Origin: Halochromatium roseum
Lineage (GTDB): Bacteria > Pseudomonadota > Gammaproteobacteria > Chromatiales > Chromatiaceae
NCBI RefSeq assembly: GCF_016653315.1
Contig: NZ_NHSH01000054.1
Coordinates: 1-64,000, forward strand
Reading direction: 5' to 3'
DNA length: 64,000 nt
A program made the translations under genes and the position numbers. Of the stretch, positions 21,222 through 29,393 are shown in pieces (the first letter of the stretch is position 1; each line of letters opens with the position of its first letter). A model generated the notes under the pieces. It did not search any database and was not told where the DNA came from. It saw nothing but the letters and a program-made list of their open reading frames with translations.

Positions 21222-21302
21222 TCGGGTATCCCCAGGCTGGGCGGTCAAACAGTTGGATCTAACGGCTGGATTTAACGGTTTGATAGAGACGGTTAGGGTT
21301 TT

Positions 21303-22739
21303 TTATGACAGCAGCGCCAGCTCGGTCAGCGGACCATCGCGCTCGACCTCGAGCTTGCGATTCAGGTCGTTGAGTGCGGCCTGCAGCGCCTCTTCGATCA
21401 CTGGATGGTAGAACGGCATGCGCAGCATCTGTTCGACCGTCATTCCTTGTTGAATGCTCCAGCTGAGCAGATGGGCCAGATTTTCGCCACGCGGTGCGAT
21501 TAGCTCGGCGCCGAGCAGGCGGCCGTTGGTCTTGTCGGCATAGACCCGGATCAGGCCGCGGTTGTTGCCCATGATCAGGGCGCGGCCGACCGGGGCCATC
21601 TTGATCTCGCCGATCGCGATCTGGTCAGGATCAAGCGCGTCGAAGCGCTCGCCGATGGCGCAGATATTCGGGTCACAGAAGTTGATGTACAGCGGCGTGC
21701 GGCGACGGAAGCGGAGCGGCTGTTGGGGTTCGCCAGCGGCTTGGCTGGTGATGCGCACGGCATTGAAGCCGGCGATGCGGCCCTCGTCGCCGGCCTCGTG
21801 CAGCACTGGGCGCTCGGCGGTGACGTCACCGGCGATGAACATCGGCAGCCCGCCGACTTGCATGCTGTGGCGATCGAACGGCGGTAGGCCGCGGGCATCG
21901 AGCTCCACACCAAGGTTTTCGAGCCCGAGCCCCTCCAGATTGGGCACTCGACCGATGCTGCACAGGACGGCGTCGACGCTGATCTGATGATCCCCGGCTT
22001 GGATGCGTAGCTGTTCGCCGTCCTCGCTGATCTGTGCCGGCTGCCCGAGGTGGAGCGGGAATTCCTTGCCGATGACCTGGATGGCGGTCTTGGCGACCTC
22101 GGGATCGCGCAGGCCAGCGATGGTCTCGAGCTGATCGAAGCCCTCCACCTGGATACCGAGCCGATGCAGGCTCTGGCCGAGCTCGAGGCCGATGGTGCCG
22201 AGGCCGATGACGGCGATCGAGCGTGGCAGATCCTCCAGCTCGAACAGGCTGTCGGTAGTCAGCAGCTTGTCGCCAAAGGCGCGCCAGGGCTCCGGCACCA
22301 GCGGCCTGGAGCCGGTGGCGATGATCACGGCGCCGGCGCGGATGCGTTGCTCGCCGACCGCGAGCAGGGTCGGTTCGAGGAAGCGGGCGTAATCCTGCAG
22401 GAACATGTCCTCTGGCAGATCGTCCGTGCTGCTGCCAAGCACCCGGTCGACGAAGGTGTCGCGGATATCCTGTACATGCTCGAGGGCCTCGGGTAGATCG
22501 AGGCTGAGCCCTTCATGGCCGTCGATGCCGTAGCGCCCGAGATGGGTGCGCCGGTGGTAGTCCTCGGCGACCTGGATCATCGCCTTAGAGGGCATGCAGC
22601 CGACCCGGGCGCAGGTGGTGCCGGGCTCGCCGCCGTTGATGAGCACGAAGCTTTTGCCGGCCTTGCGCGCCTGGCTCATCGCATTGAGCCCGGAGGTTCC
22701 GGCGCCGATGATGGCGATATCGACGAATCGTTCTTGCAT
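21303..22739 (-). CDS. Dihydrolipoyl dehydrogenase-like flavoprotein
   Basis: A 478-residue class I pyridine nucleotide-disulfide oxidoreductase. The FAD-binding start is IAIIGAGTSGLNA, the redox disulfide is in GTTCARVGCMPSK, and the NAD(P)-binding loop is IGLGTIGLELGQ. FIAGDV is the second FAD contact, and the C-terminal catalytic His-Glu lies in FYHPVIEEAL. It is not beside the other subunits of a 2-oxoacid dehydrogenase, and the flavin-site sequence differs from the canonical GGTCLNVGCIPSK. It may therefore act on another disulfide or lipoyl partner, and the substrate is not assignable here. Confidence 0.85.
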   Translation of the reverse strand: MQERFVDIAIIGAGTSGLNAMSQARKAGKSFVLINGGEPGTTCARVGCMPSKAMIQVAEDYHRRTHLGRYGIDGHEGLSLDLPEALEHVQDIRDTFVDRVLGSSTDDLPEDMFLQDYARFLEPTLLAVGEQRIRAGAVIIATGSRPLVPEPWRAFGDKLLTTDSLFELEDLPRSIAVIGLGTIGLELGQSLHRLGIQVEGFDQLETIAGLRDPEVAKTAIQVIGKEFPLHLGQPAQISEDGEQLRIQAGDHQISVDAVLCSIGRVPNLEGLGLENLGVELDARGLPPFDRHSMQVGGLPMFIAGDVTAERPVLHEAGDEGRIAGFNAVRITSQAAGEPQQPLRFRRRTPLYINFCDPNICAIGERFDALDPDQIAIGEIKMAPVGRALIMGNNRGLIRVYADKTNGRLLGAELIAPRGENLAHLLSWSIQQGMTVEQMLRMPFYHPVIEEALQAALNDLNRKLEVERDGPLTELALLS

Positions 22740-23144
22740 GGATGGCTCGCTGTTAAGGAAGTGACGGGGTCAGTGGTGACCCGCTAAACCGCAGATGGTG
22801 CAGGTTGCTCAGGTTTCTCAACTTGCTCGGATAGATCAGATGGCTCAGATTAAATTCTTTCGAATCAAAGCGATGAAAAGGTCATTAGGGCCATCGGCCC
22901 GATCGGGAAGGGTTCGGTCGGCACGTCTTCAAGCCCCCGCACTCACCTGTTGAACCCTGTGACTCAACAGCGCCCTGCGAGGGGGACGCGAGCTGGAGCG
23001 GCCTCAGCGCCTTGACCCGAACCTGATGAGCGCCGCATTCTACGCGGTTATGGTCGCGACTTTTTCTGGTCTGTGGCCTTCATCCTGCGTGTTCTGATTG
23101 CCCGTTGTCCACCCATTATCTAGCCGTTATCCACCGAGAGGTCT
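22740..23144. other. 405-base intergenic region, structured, no gene
   Basis: No credible open frame is present. The left third is moderately AT-rich and probably holds the promoter of the leftward flavoprotein gene. The centre, about 22888-23064, has nested inverted repeats, described in the separate candidate RNA entry. The right end is the leader of aroA. Confidence 0.7.
22888..23064 (+). ncRNA. Candidate structured RNA or leader upstream of aroA
   Basis: Several complementary segments nest inside one another. A closing stem pairs GGTTCGGTC (22911-22919) with GACCCGAACC (23014-23023) with one bulge. Inside, CCCCCGCA (22934-22941) pairs with TGCGAGGGGG (22976-22985), also with one bulge, and carries an inner perfect stem CTGTTGA/TCAACAG (22947-22953 and 22964-22970). 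A third small hairpin spans 22992-23008. Upstream, GGGCC-ATC-GGCCC (22888-22900) forms another. Together they suggest a three-way junction. A weak stem followed by five Ts ends near 23064. I could not match it to 6S RNA, SRP RNA, the TPP riboswitch or another family I know, and the strand is a guess. Confidence 0.35.
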
Positions 23145-24530
23145 ATGACTGCGTCTGCCCATTCTCTGAGCTTCGAGCTTGCGCCCGGTGGCGCCTTGCG
23201 CGGTGAGCTGCGCGTCCCAGGTGATAAGTCGATCTCTCATCGCGCGGTGATGCTCGCCGCCTTGGCTGAGGGGGAGACTGAGATCGAGGGCTTTCTCGAA
23301 GGTGCCGACAGTCTGGCAACCCTAGCCGCGTTTCGTGCCATGGGGGTTGAGGCCGATGGACCAATCGCTGGCCGGCTGCGAGTCAGCGGGGTTGGGCTAC
23401 AAGGCTTGCAAGCGCCACAACAGGCGCTCGATCTTGGCAATTCCGGCACCTCGATGCGCCTGCTCTCAGGGCTGCTTGCAGGCCAACGCTTTGCCAGCAC
23501 ACTGATCGGCGATGCGTCCCTGTCGCGGCGGCCGATGGGGCGGGTGATCGATCCGCTGACACAGATGGGTGCGCGGATCGAGGCAACGCCTGAAGGACGC
23601 TCACCGCTGCGCCTGCTGCCGGCTGAGGCGCTGGTCGGCATCGACTATGCGCTGCCAGTCGCGAGCGCCCAGGTCAAATCGAGTCTGCTCTTGGCCGGGC
23701 TCTATGCGCAGGGCGAGACCTGTGTCACCGAGCCAGCGCCGACCCGTGATCATACCGAGCGCATGCTCGCTGCCTTCGGCTATCCGGTTCGACGCCAGGG
23801 CAATCGCGTCTGTTTAAGCGGCGGCGGACGCCTGATCGCGACGCCGATCAGGATTCCCGCTGATATCTCATCAGCGGCCTTTTTTCTGGTCGGTGCCAGC
23901 ATTGCCCCGGGCTCAGATCTCACCTTGACTGAGGTCGGCATGAATCCGACGCGGATCGGCGTGGTGAATATCCTGCGCCAGATGGGTGCCGACATCGCCA
24001 TCGAGCGGCCGCGTGAGCTGGGTGGTGAGCCAGTTGCGGATCTGCGAGTGCGCGCAGCAGCACTGCATGGCATCGCGATCCCGGAGGAACAAGTGCCGTT
24101 GGCGATCGATGAATTCCCGGCGCTGTTCATCGCCGCCGCCTGCGCCGATGGCGAGACCTTATTGACTGGCGCGGCCGAACTGCGGGTGAAAGAGAGTGAT
24201 CGTATTCAGGTCATGGCCGGCGGCTTGAGCGCCTTGGGGGTTGAGGCCGAGCCGCGCCCGGATGGGATACTGATCCGCGGTATTGGCGCCGCTGGGCTGC
24301 TCGGGGGTGGTCGAGTTGCCGGCCATGGTGATCATCGGATCGCGATGGCTTTTGCGATCAGCGCGTTGCGGGCGATAGCCCCGATCCAGATCGACGACTG
24401 TGCCAATGTTGAGACCTCGTTCCCGGGATTTGCCGGCCTAGCTGCGGGCGTTGGCCTGCAGATTACCGAGCGACGCGCTGAGAAGCACGCCGAGGAACAT
24501 GCCAAAGAACACGCCGAGGAGAGGGCATGA
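23145..24530 (+). CDS. aroA: 3-phosphoshikimate 1-carboxyvinyltransferase (EPSP synthase)
   Basis: Joins shikimate 3-phosphate and phosphoenolpyruvate in the sixth step of the shikimate pathway. Recognised motifs are PGDKSISHRAVML, LDLGNSGTSMRLLSGLL, DASLSRRPMGRV, RVKESDRI and GHGDHRIAMAFAI. The LGNSGTSMR loop resembles class II enzymes rather than the E. coli LGNAGTAMR form. The protein ends with an extra tail of about 18 residues built from EKHA/EEHA/KEHA/EERA units, a four-residue periodicity not needed for activity. The last four bases overlap cmk (ATGA). The order aroA-cmk-rpsA-ihfB is conserved in gammaproteobacteria. Confidence 0.95.
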   Translation: MTASAHSLSFELAPGGALRGELRVPGDKSISHRAVMLAALAEGETEIEGFLEGADSLATLAAFRAMGVEADGPIAGRLRVSGVGLQGLQAPQQALDLGNSGTSMRLLSGLLAGQRFASTLIGDASLSRRPMGRVIDPLTQMGARIEATPEGRSPLRLLPAEALVGIDYALPVASAQVKSSLLLAGLYAQGETCVTEPAPTRDHTERMLAAFGYPVRRQGNRVCLSGGGRLIATPIRIPADISSAAFFLVGASIAPGSDLTLTEVGMNPTRIGVVNILRQMGADIAIERPRELGGEPVADLRVRAAALHGIAIPEEQVPLAIDEFPALFIAAACADGETLLTGAAELRVKESDRIQVMAGGLSALGVEAEPRPDGILIRGIGAAGLLGGGRVAGHGDHRIAMAFAISALRAIAPIQIDDCANVETSFPGFAGLAAGVGLQITERRAEKHAEEHAKEHAEERA

Positions 24531-25237
24531 AGCAATCGACACCTTTTGCCGATGCGTCTGACGCTGGTGCCGCGCCGGTCATCACCATCGATGGGCCGTC
24601 GGGGACCGGCAAGGGCACCATCGCTGGTCTGCTCGCTGCGCATCTTGGCTGGCACCTGTTGGATAGCGGTGCGCTCTATCGCACACTGGCCTTGGCGGCC
24701 CGTCGATGGAATGTCGATCTCGACGCCGGGCCTGAGCTGGGCCGTTTGGCTGCGCAGGTCCGAGTGCGGCTCGAGGGCGAGCGGGTGCGTTTGAACGGCG
24801 AGGATGTCTCGGAAGCGATCCGCACCGCCGAAGCCGGGGCCGATGCCTCGCGGGTGGCCGTGCATGCTGACGTTCGTGCGGCGCTGCTCGGCTGGCAGCG
24901 GGATGCCGCCGCGGCGCCGGGCTTGGTCGCCGATGGCCGAGATATGGGTTCCAGGGTTTTCCCTGATGCGCTGCTCAAGATCTACCTGGATGCAAGCCCG
25001 GAGGAACGCGCTCAGCGTCGATATAAACAGTTGAAGGACAAGGGGATGGATGCTAACCTCCGCGATCTTGTCCAAGCGCTTCGTGCGCGCGACCAGCGTG
25101 ACCGTGAGCGATCCGAGAGTCCGCTTCAGGTTCCGAGCGCAGGCATTGTCGTCGATTCGACCTCGAAATCGATCGATGAGGTGTTCACACAGGTCCGTGA
25201 CCTGGCTGAGGCTGCGCTTGACTCAGCTGGCCTTTGA
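24527..25237 (+). CDS. cmk: Cytidylate kinase
   Basis: Phosphorylates CMP and dCMP with ATP. The P-loop is DGPSGTGKGTIAG near residue 22, followed by LLDSGALYRTLAL; the NMP-binding region includes VADGRDMGSRVFPDA and the lid region has SPEERAQRRYKQL. At 236 residues it has normal length with a slightly extended N-terminus. It is translationally coupled to aroA and followed by a hairpin with a T-tract before rpsA. Confidence 0.95.
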   Translation: MKQSTPFADASDAGAAPVITIDGPSGTGKGTIAGLLAAHLGWHLLDSGALYRTLALAARRWNVDLDAGPELGRLAAQVRVRLEGERVRLNGEDVSEAIRTAEAGADASRVAVHADVRAALLGWQRDAAAAPGLVADGRDMGSRVFPDALLKIYLDASPEERAQRRYKQLKDKGMDANLRDLVQALRARDQRDRERSESPLQVPSAGIVVDSTSKSIDEVFTQVRDLAEAALDSAGL

Positions 25238-25309
25238 CAAGATGTCGGTTTGGAACTGGCCCCGCGCTAACGCGCGATAGGGCTACCTCTGATCCATGTT
25301 TGATGACCT

Positions 25310-25344
25310 CGACCGATCGGCAACCGCCGCGGTCGTTTTGTTTT
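25310..25344 (+). terminator. Hairpin with T-tract between cmk and rpsA
   Basis: CGACCG (25310-25315) pairs with CGGTCG (25330-25335), with an inner CGG/CCG, followed by TTTTGTTTT. It could end the aroA-cmk transcript or attenuate read-through into rpsA. Confidence 0.65.
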
Positions 25345-25432
25345 AACTCAACCCTCCTGCTGCTTGCAGCCCGTTGATGCGGCTGCGGCTCAACCTCAGG
25401 AGATGGCGTGGGACGCCAGGAACATTCACAGC

Positions 25433-27112
25433 ATGACCGAAAGCTTCGCCGAGCTCTTCGAAGAGAGCCTCTCTAATACTCAGCTTCAGCCGGGCACCAT
25501 CGTTACCGGCCAAGTCGTCGCCATCACCTCTGACTCTGTCATCGTGAATGCCGGCCTCAAGTCGGAAGGGATCATTCCGCGTAACCAGTTCCTCAGCCCC
25601 GAGGGCCAGCTGGAAGTCGCCGTCGGCGATGACGTCGAGGTCGCGCTGGACGCGGTCGAAGACGGCTTTGGCGCGACCCGACTCTCGCGCGAGAAGGCCA
25701 AGCGCTTCGCCGCTTGGGACAAGCTCGAACGCGCATTTGACGATGGCGAGACGGTGACCGGCCAGATCAACGGCAAGGTCAAGGGTGGCTTTACTGTCGA
25801 ACTCGGGAGCGTGCGCGCGTTCTTGCCGGGATCGCTGGTCGATATCCGTCCGGTGCGTGATACCACCTATCTCGAAGGCAAGGACCTCGAGTTCAAGGTC
25901 ATCAAGCTCGATCGGCGTCGCAATAATGTCGTCGTCTCTCGCCGCGCGGTGGTCGAGGAAGAATACAGCGCCGAGCGCGAGCAGCTGCTCGAGAAGCTGG
26001 AAGAGGGGCTGGAGCTCAACGGCGTGGTCAAGAACCTCACCGACTATGGCGCCTTCTTGGATCTGGGCGGTATCGATGGCCTGCTGCACATCACCGATAT
26101 GGCCTGGCGCCGGGTCAAACACCCGTCTGAGGTGGTCGAGATCGGCCAAGAGGTCATGGTTAAGGTGCTCAAGTTCGACCGCGAGCGTCAGCGCGTCTCG
26201 CTCGGGCTGAAGCAGATGGGTGAAGATCCTTGGGTCAATATCTCGCGCCGCTATCCCGAGGGTACCCGTGTCTTCGGTAAGGTCACCAACATTGCCGATT
26301 ACGGTTGCTTCGTCGAGATCGAAGAGGGCGTTGAGGGTCTGGTTCACGTCTCCGAGATGGACTGGACCAACAAGAACGTGCACCCGAGCAAGATCGTCAA
26401 CATGGGCGATGATGTCGAGGTCATGGTGTTGGATATCGACGAGGAACGTCGCCGCATCTCGCTTGGTGTGAAGCAGTGTCAGTCCAACCCCTGGGACGAG
26501 TTCTCGGCCATCCATAAGAAGGGCGACCACGTCGCTGGCCAGATCAAGTCGATCACCGATTTCGGTATCTTTATCGGCCTGGATGGCGGCATCGATGGCC
26601 TCGTGCATCTCTCCGACATCTCTTGGGATGAGTCTGGCGAGGACGCGCTGCGCAGCTTCAAGAAAGGCGATGAGGTCGAGACCGTGGTGCTCTCGGTCGA
26701 TCCGGAGCGCGAGCGCATCTCGCTTGGCATCAAGCAGCTGGATAAAGACCCGTTCTCGAGCTTCGTCGCTGTGCATGAGAAGGGCAGCATCGTCACCGGA
26801 ACCATTACCGAGGTGGACGCCAAGGGCGCCAATATCGACCTCGGCGATGGCGTCGAGGGCTATCTGCGTGCCTCGGAGATCTCGCGCGATCGGGTCGAGG
26901 ATGCGCGTGCGGTCCTGAAGGTCGGTGAAGAGGTTGAGGCCAAGTTCCTTGGCGTCGATCGCAAGAACCGCAGCATCTCGCTGTCGATCAAGGCCAAGGA
27001 CATGGCCGATGAGCAAGCGGCAATCAAGGGCTACGCGCGCGAGGCGCAGGCCGGCACCGCAACGCTCGGTGACATCCTCAAGCAGCAGATGGAAGAGGCC
27101 GCGAAGGACTGA
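25433..27112 (+). CDS. rpsA: 30S ribosomal protein S1
   Basis: S1 brings mRNA to the 30S subunit and helps unfold structured leaders. The 559-residue protein begins [13 protein letters not shown], as in E. coli, which fixes the start at ATG 25433 rather than an upstream in-frame codon. Six S1 OB-fold repeats follow, recognisable by units such as [40 protein letters not shown] and [20 protein letters not shown]. The upstream leader (25345-25432) is short; whether S1 autoregulates through it cannot be seen. A GGA at about 25418 may be the weak ribosome site usual for this gene. Confidence 0.97.
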   Translation: MTESFAELFEESLSNTQLQPGTIVTGQVVAITSDSVIVNAGLKSEGIIPRNQFLSPEGQLEVAVGDDVEVALDAVEDGFGATRLSREKAKRFAAWDKLERAFDDGETVTGQINGKVKGGFTVELGSVRAFLPGSLVDIRPVRDTTYLEGKDLEFKVIKLDRRRNNVVVSRRAVVEEEYSAEREQLLEKLEEGLELNGVVKNLTDYGAFLDLGGIDGLLHITDMAWRRVKHPSEVVEIGQEVMVKVLKFDRERQRVSLGLKQMGEDPWVNISRRYPEGTRVFGKVTNIADYGCFVEIEEGVEGLVHVSEMDWTNKNVHPSKIVNMGDDVEVMVLDIDEERRRISLGVKQCQSNPWDEFSAIHKKGDHVAGQIKSITDFGIFIGLDGGIDGLVHLSDISWDESGEDALRSFKKGDEVETVVLSVDPERERISLGIKQLDKDPFSSFVAVHEKGSIVTGTITEVDAKGANIDLGDGVEGYLRASEISRDRVEDARAVLKVGEEVEAKFLGVDRKNRSISLSIKAKDMADEQAAIKGYAREAQAGTATLGDILKQQMEEAAKD

Positions 27113-27202
27113 TTTGGCTGCGTTTTCAGCAGACGTCAATCCTTGTGATTACACGCCCGGCGCAGGGTGCCGGGCTTGCATCGCTAGTGCAGGCTATCCG
27201 TT

Positions 27203-27571
27203 ATGATGAAATCCGAGCTCATCGATATTCTTGCGAGGGAGCAAAGTCACCTCGCCTACAAGGACGTCGAGCTCGCTGTCCGCTGTATCCTGGAGCAGAT
27301 GAGTGGTGCGCTCGCTTCGGGTGAGCGAATCGAGATTCGCGGGTTTGGCAGTTTTTCGCTCCATTTTCGCCCACCCCGGGTGGGGCGCAATCCGAAGACG
27401 GGTGATGCGGTTGCGCTGTCGGGAAAGCATGTGCCGCACTTCAAACCAGGTAAAGAGCTTCGCGATCGGGTTAACCAGGCCTATCAGGACGAGTTGGCCC
27501 AGATCACAGAGGACGACGAGAACGACAACAGCGCTGGCGCACGGCGGGCTGTTCCTGCCAGTGTCGACTGA
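27203..27571 (+). CDS. ihfB: Integration host factor subunit beta
   Basis: One half of the heterodimeric DNA-bending protein IHF. The HU/IHF fold is clear: [36 protein letters not shown] and [20 protein letters not shown], the arm that inserts its proline into the minor groove. Two ATGs in tandem (27203 and 27206) are possible starts. The 122-residue protein has about 25 extra C-terminal residues, acidic (TEDDENDN) and then basic, that are not part of the core fold. It follows rpsA as in most gammaproteobacteria. Two strong hairpins follow its stop. Confidence 0.95.
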   Translation: MMKSELIDILAREQSHLAYKDVELAVRCILEQMSGALASGERIEIRGFGSFSLHFRPPRVGRNPKTGDAVALSGKHVPHFKPGKELRDRVNQAYQDELAQITEDDENDNSAGARRAVPASVD

Positions 27572-27680
27572 GGGGCTGAGGTTCAGTCAGTCGGCTGAGG
27601 CCCAGGTAGCCACCAGAGGCGGTCTCGGACAACGCGCTGACCCGAGAAAGTCCGTTTTTGCGACGGTCTTCGTATTCTAG

Positions 27681-27721
27681 CCAGCCCTAGAGCGTCTGGT
27701 CATCGACGCTGCTGGGGCTGG
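27681..27721. terminator. Long GC-rich hairpin downstream of ihfB
   Basis: CCAGCCC (27681-27687) pairs with GGGCTGG (27715-27721), and inside it GCGTC (27692-27696) pairs with GACGC (27705-27709). There is no T-tract directly after it, so it may stabilise the 3' end rather than terminate by itself. Confidence 0.5.
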
Positions 27722-27732
27722 TTTATCAGGCT

Positions 27733-27771
27733 AAAGGGGAATGCTGGGCGACCAGTGTTCCCCCTTTTTTT
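27733..27771 (+). terminator. Intrinsic terminator after ihfB, before convergent glgC
   Basis: AAAGGGGAA (27733-27741) pairs with TTCCCC from 27758, and inside CTGG-GCGA-CCAG closes a GNRA-type tetraloop. The stem runs into a seven-T tract ending at 27771. It ends the ihfB transcript and abuts the stop codon of the convergent glgC. Confidence 0.85.
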
Positions 27772-27776
27772 GGCTG

Positions 27777-29036
27777 CTATTCCGAGTAACCTCGACCCTG
27801 TCGTCCGATGACGGCGCGCGCAAAGGTGTTCGAGTGGCCGGCTGGGACCACGGTGACACCGCCGGAAGACACCTTGTAGCGCTTGGAATCCGTCTCACGG
27901 TCGTAACCAATGACCGCACCGGGCTCGATGGCATTGTGTCGATCCACGATCACCTTCTTCAGGCGGGCGCCTTTGCCGACATGGACATAGTCCATGATGA
28001 TGCAGTCCTCAAGTTCTGCTCCCTCGTCGATCACCGCCTCGCGCCGAATGATGGAGTTCCTGATCCGGGTGTTGTCGTGGATCATGGTCGCGGCGCCGAG
28101 CAGGGTGTTCTCGATCTGCCCGCCCAGTACACGTGCGACCGGCCCCTGGTAGTTGCTCGAGTAGATCGGCCAGTCTGGGTTGAAGGCATCGAAGACCGGC
28201 TCAGCACCGAGCACATCCTTGTGCGCATTGAAATAGGCATCGATGCTGCCGACGTCGCGCCAGTAGACGCGATCTTCATAGGCATTGATGCCAGGGATCT
28301 CGTTGGTCGCGAAGTCGTAAGCAAACAACCGATGCTTGCTGGCGAGCAGCCGTGGCAGCACATGCTGGCCAAAATCGGTCTCGCCGGCCTGCTGCGCGTC
28401 TTGCAGCGCTCGGATCAGCACCTCGGTACTGAAGATGTAGTTGCCCATCGATGCATAGGCCTTGTTAGGATCGTCCGGCATCGGCGAGGGGTTGGCCGGT
28501 TTCTCCTGAAAGGCTTCGACCCGCCCCTCGGTGTCGGCGGCAATGACGCCGAAGCTCTTTGCATCCTCGAGGGGTACCGGCAGCGCGGAGATGGTGACAT
28601 CGGCCTCGCGCTCCTTGTGGAAAGCGACCATCTGCGAGATGTCCATCCGGTAGATATGGTCGGCACCGAACACCGCGACCAGGTCGGGGCCATGTTCTTC
28701 GATCAGATTAATGTTTTGGTTGACCGCGTCTGCGGTGCCCTGAAACCAGGATTCACCAAGCAGCATCTGCGGCGGCACGACGGTGACGAACTGGTCCTTC
28801 AGCAAGGGTGAGATGGTCCAGGCCTTGCGCACATGCTCGATCAGCGACTGCGACTTGTACTGCACCAGCAGGTAGATGGTCCGGATCTGCGAATTGATCA
28901 GGTTGCTGAGCACGAAGTCGACGATGCGGTAGCGCGAGCCGAAGGGCACCGATGGCTTTGAGCGGGCAGCGGTCAGCGGTTGCAGGCGCGAGCCTTGTCC
29001 ACCGGCCATAACGAAAGCGATGATTCGATCGGGCAT
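27777..29036 (-). CDS. glgC: Glucose-1-phosphate adenylyltransferase
   Basis: Makes ADP-glucose from ATP and glucose 1-phosphate, the committed step of bacterial glycogen synthesis. The 419-residue protein starts MPDRIIAFVMAGGQGSRLQP with the nucleotide-binding loop, and continues with SKPSVPFGSRYRIVDF and the sugar-phosphate loop containing GTADAVNQN. The C-terminal left-handed beta-helix has hexapeptides around RNSIIRREAVIDEGAELED. No other glg gene lies nearby. The enzyme is usually allosterically controlled; its effector cannot be told from sequence. The next gene, gpmI, is divergent. Confidence 0.95.
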   Translation of the reverse strand: MPDRIIAFVMAGGQGSRLQPLTAARSKPSVPFGSRYRIVDFVLSNLINSQIRTIYLLVQYKSQSLIEHVRKAWTISPLLKDQFVTVVPPQMLLGESWFQGTADAVNQNINLIEEHGPDLVAVFGADHIYRMDISQMVAFHKEREADVTISALPVPLEDAKSFGVIAADTEGRVEAFQEKPANPSPMPDDPNKAYASMGNYIFSTEVLIRALQDAQQAGETDFGQHVLPRLLASKHRLFAYDFATNEIPGINAYEDRVYWRDVGSIDAYFNAHKDVLGAEPVFDAFNPDWPIYSSNYQGPVARVLGGQIENTLLGAATMIHDNTRIRNSIIRREAVIDEGAELEDCIIMDYVHVGKGARLKKVIVDRHNAIEPGAVIGYDRETDSKRYKVSSGGVTVVPAGHSNTFARAVIGRQGRGYSE

Positions 29037-29393
29037 GTCTCCTCCAGACGCTGTGAGTCGGAAACTGAGCGTCGATAACGGATCACGGCTCCTTGGTCAG
29101 CGTTGGCCAGGTAGTCGTTGGTTCGTTCGTAGCAACGCGCCTACCGCGTTACAATGGCCGCTCAGTTTGGTTGTGTTCGATGTCGTCGCCGGCGAGACGT
29201 TGACGCTCGTCGAGCCCGACATTGGCCCATGATAAACCCGGAGGCGGTTTCGTTGTTGCGATCCGACAGTTCAAGCACGATTGGCTGCGCTCTGCTCTTG
29301 GTTGGCGGGCTTTGGCTTGTCCCTGTCGAACGACGATTTCCTTACACCCCAGATTGACATCGGGGCCGATTTGACCTGATTCACGGAGAGACA
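29037..29393. other. 357-base divergent intergenic region glgC/gpmI
   Basis: No credible gene. It should contain the two divergent promoters. A TTGACA lies near 29354 on the plus strand, but I find no good -10 partner for it. A GGAGAG Shine-Dalgarno precedes the gpmI ATG. No long repeat or strong hairpin was seen. Confidence 0.6.

Noticed and set aside
22911-23040. TPP riboswitch or 6S RNA in the aroA leader
   Set aside because: GAACCTGATG resembles the TPP 3' box, but the CTGAGA half and the CCAGCG part are missing and the downstream gene is not thiamine-related. The hairpin context recalls 6S RNA, but I could not find the long closing rod.
25343-27139. A 598-codon open frame antisense to all of rpsA
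   Set aside because: The plus strand carries an unmistakable six-repeat S1 gene. In GC-rich DNA with strong codon bias the opposite frame often stays open, and the antisense protein has no recognisable domain.
27741-28811. A 356-codon plus-strand frame antisense to glgC
   Set aside because: glgC is full-length with all motifs; the antisense frame begins in a terminator hairpin.
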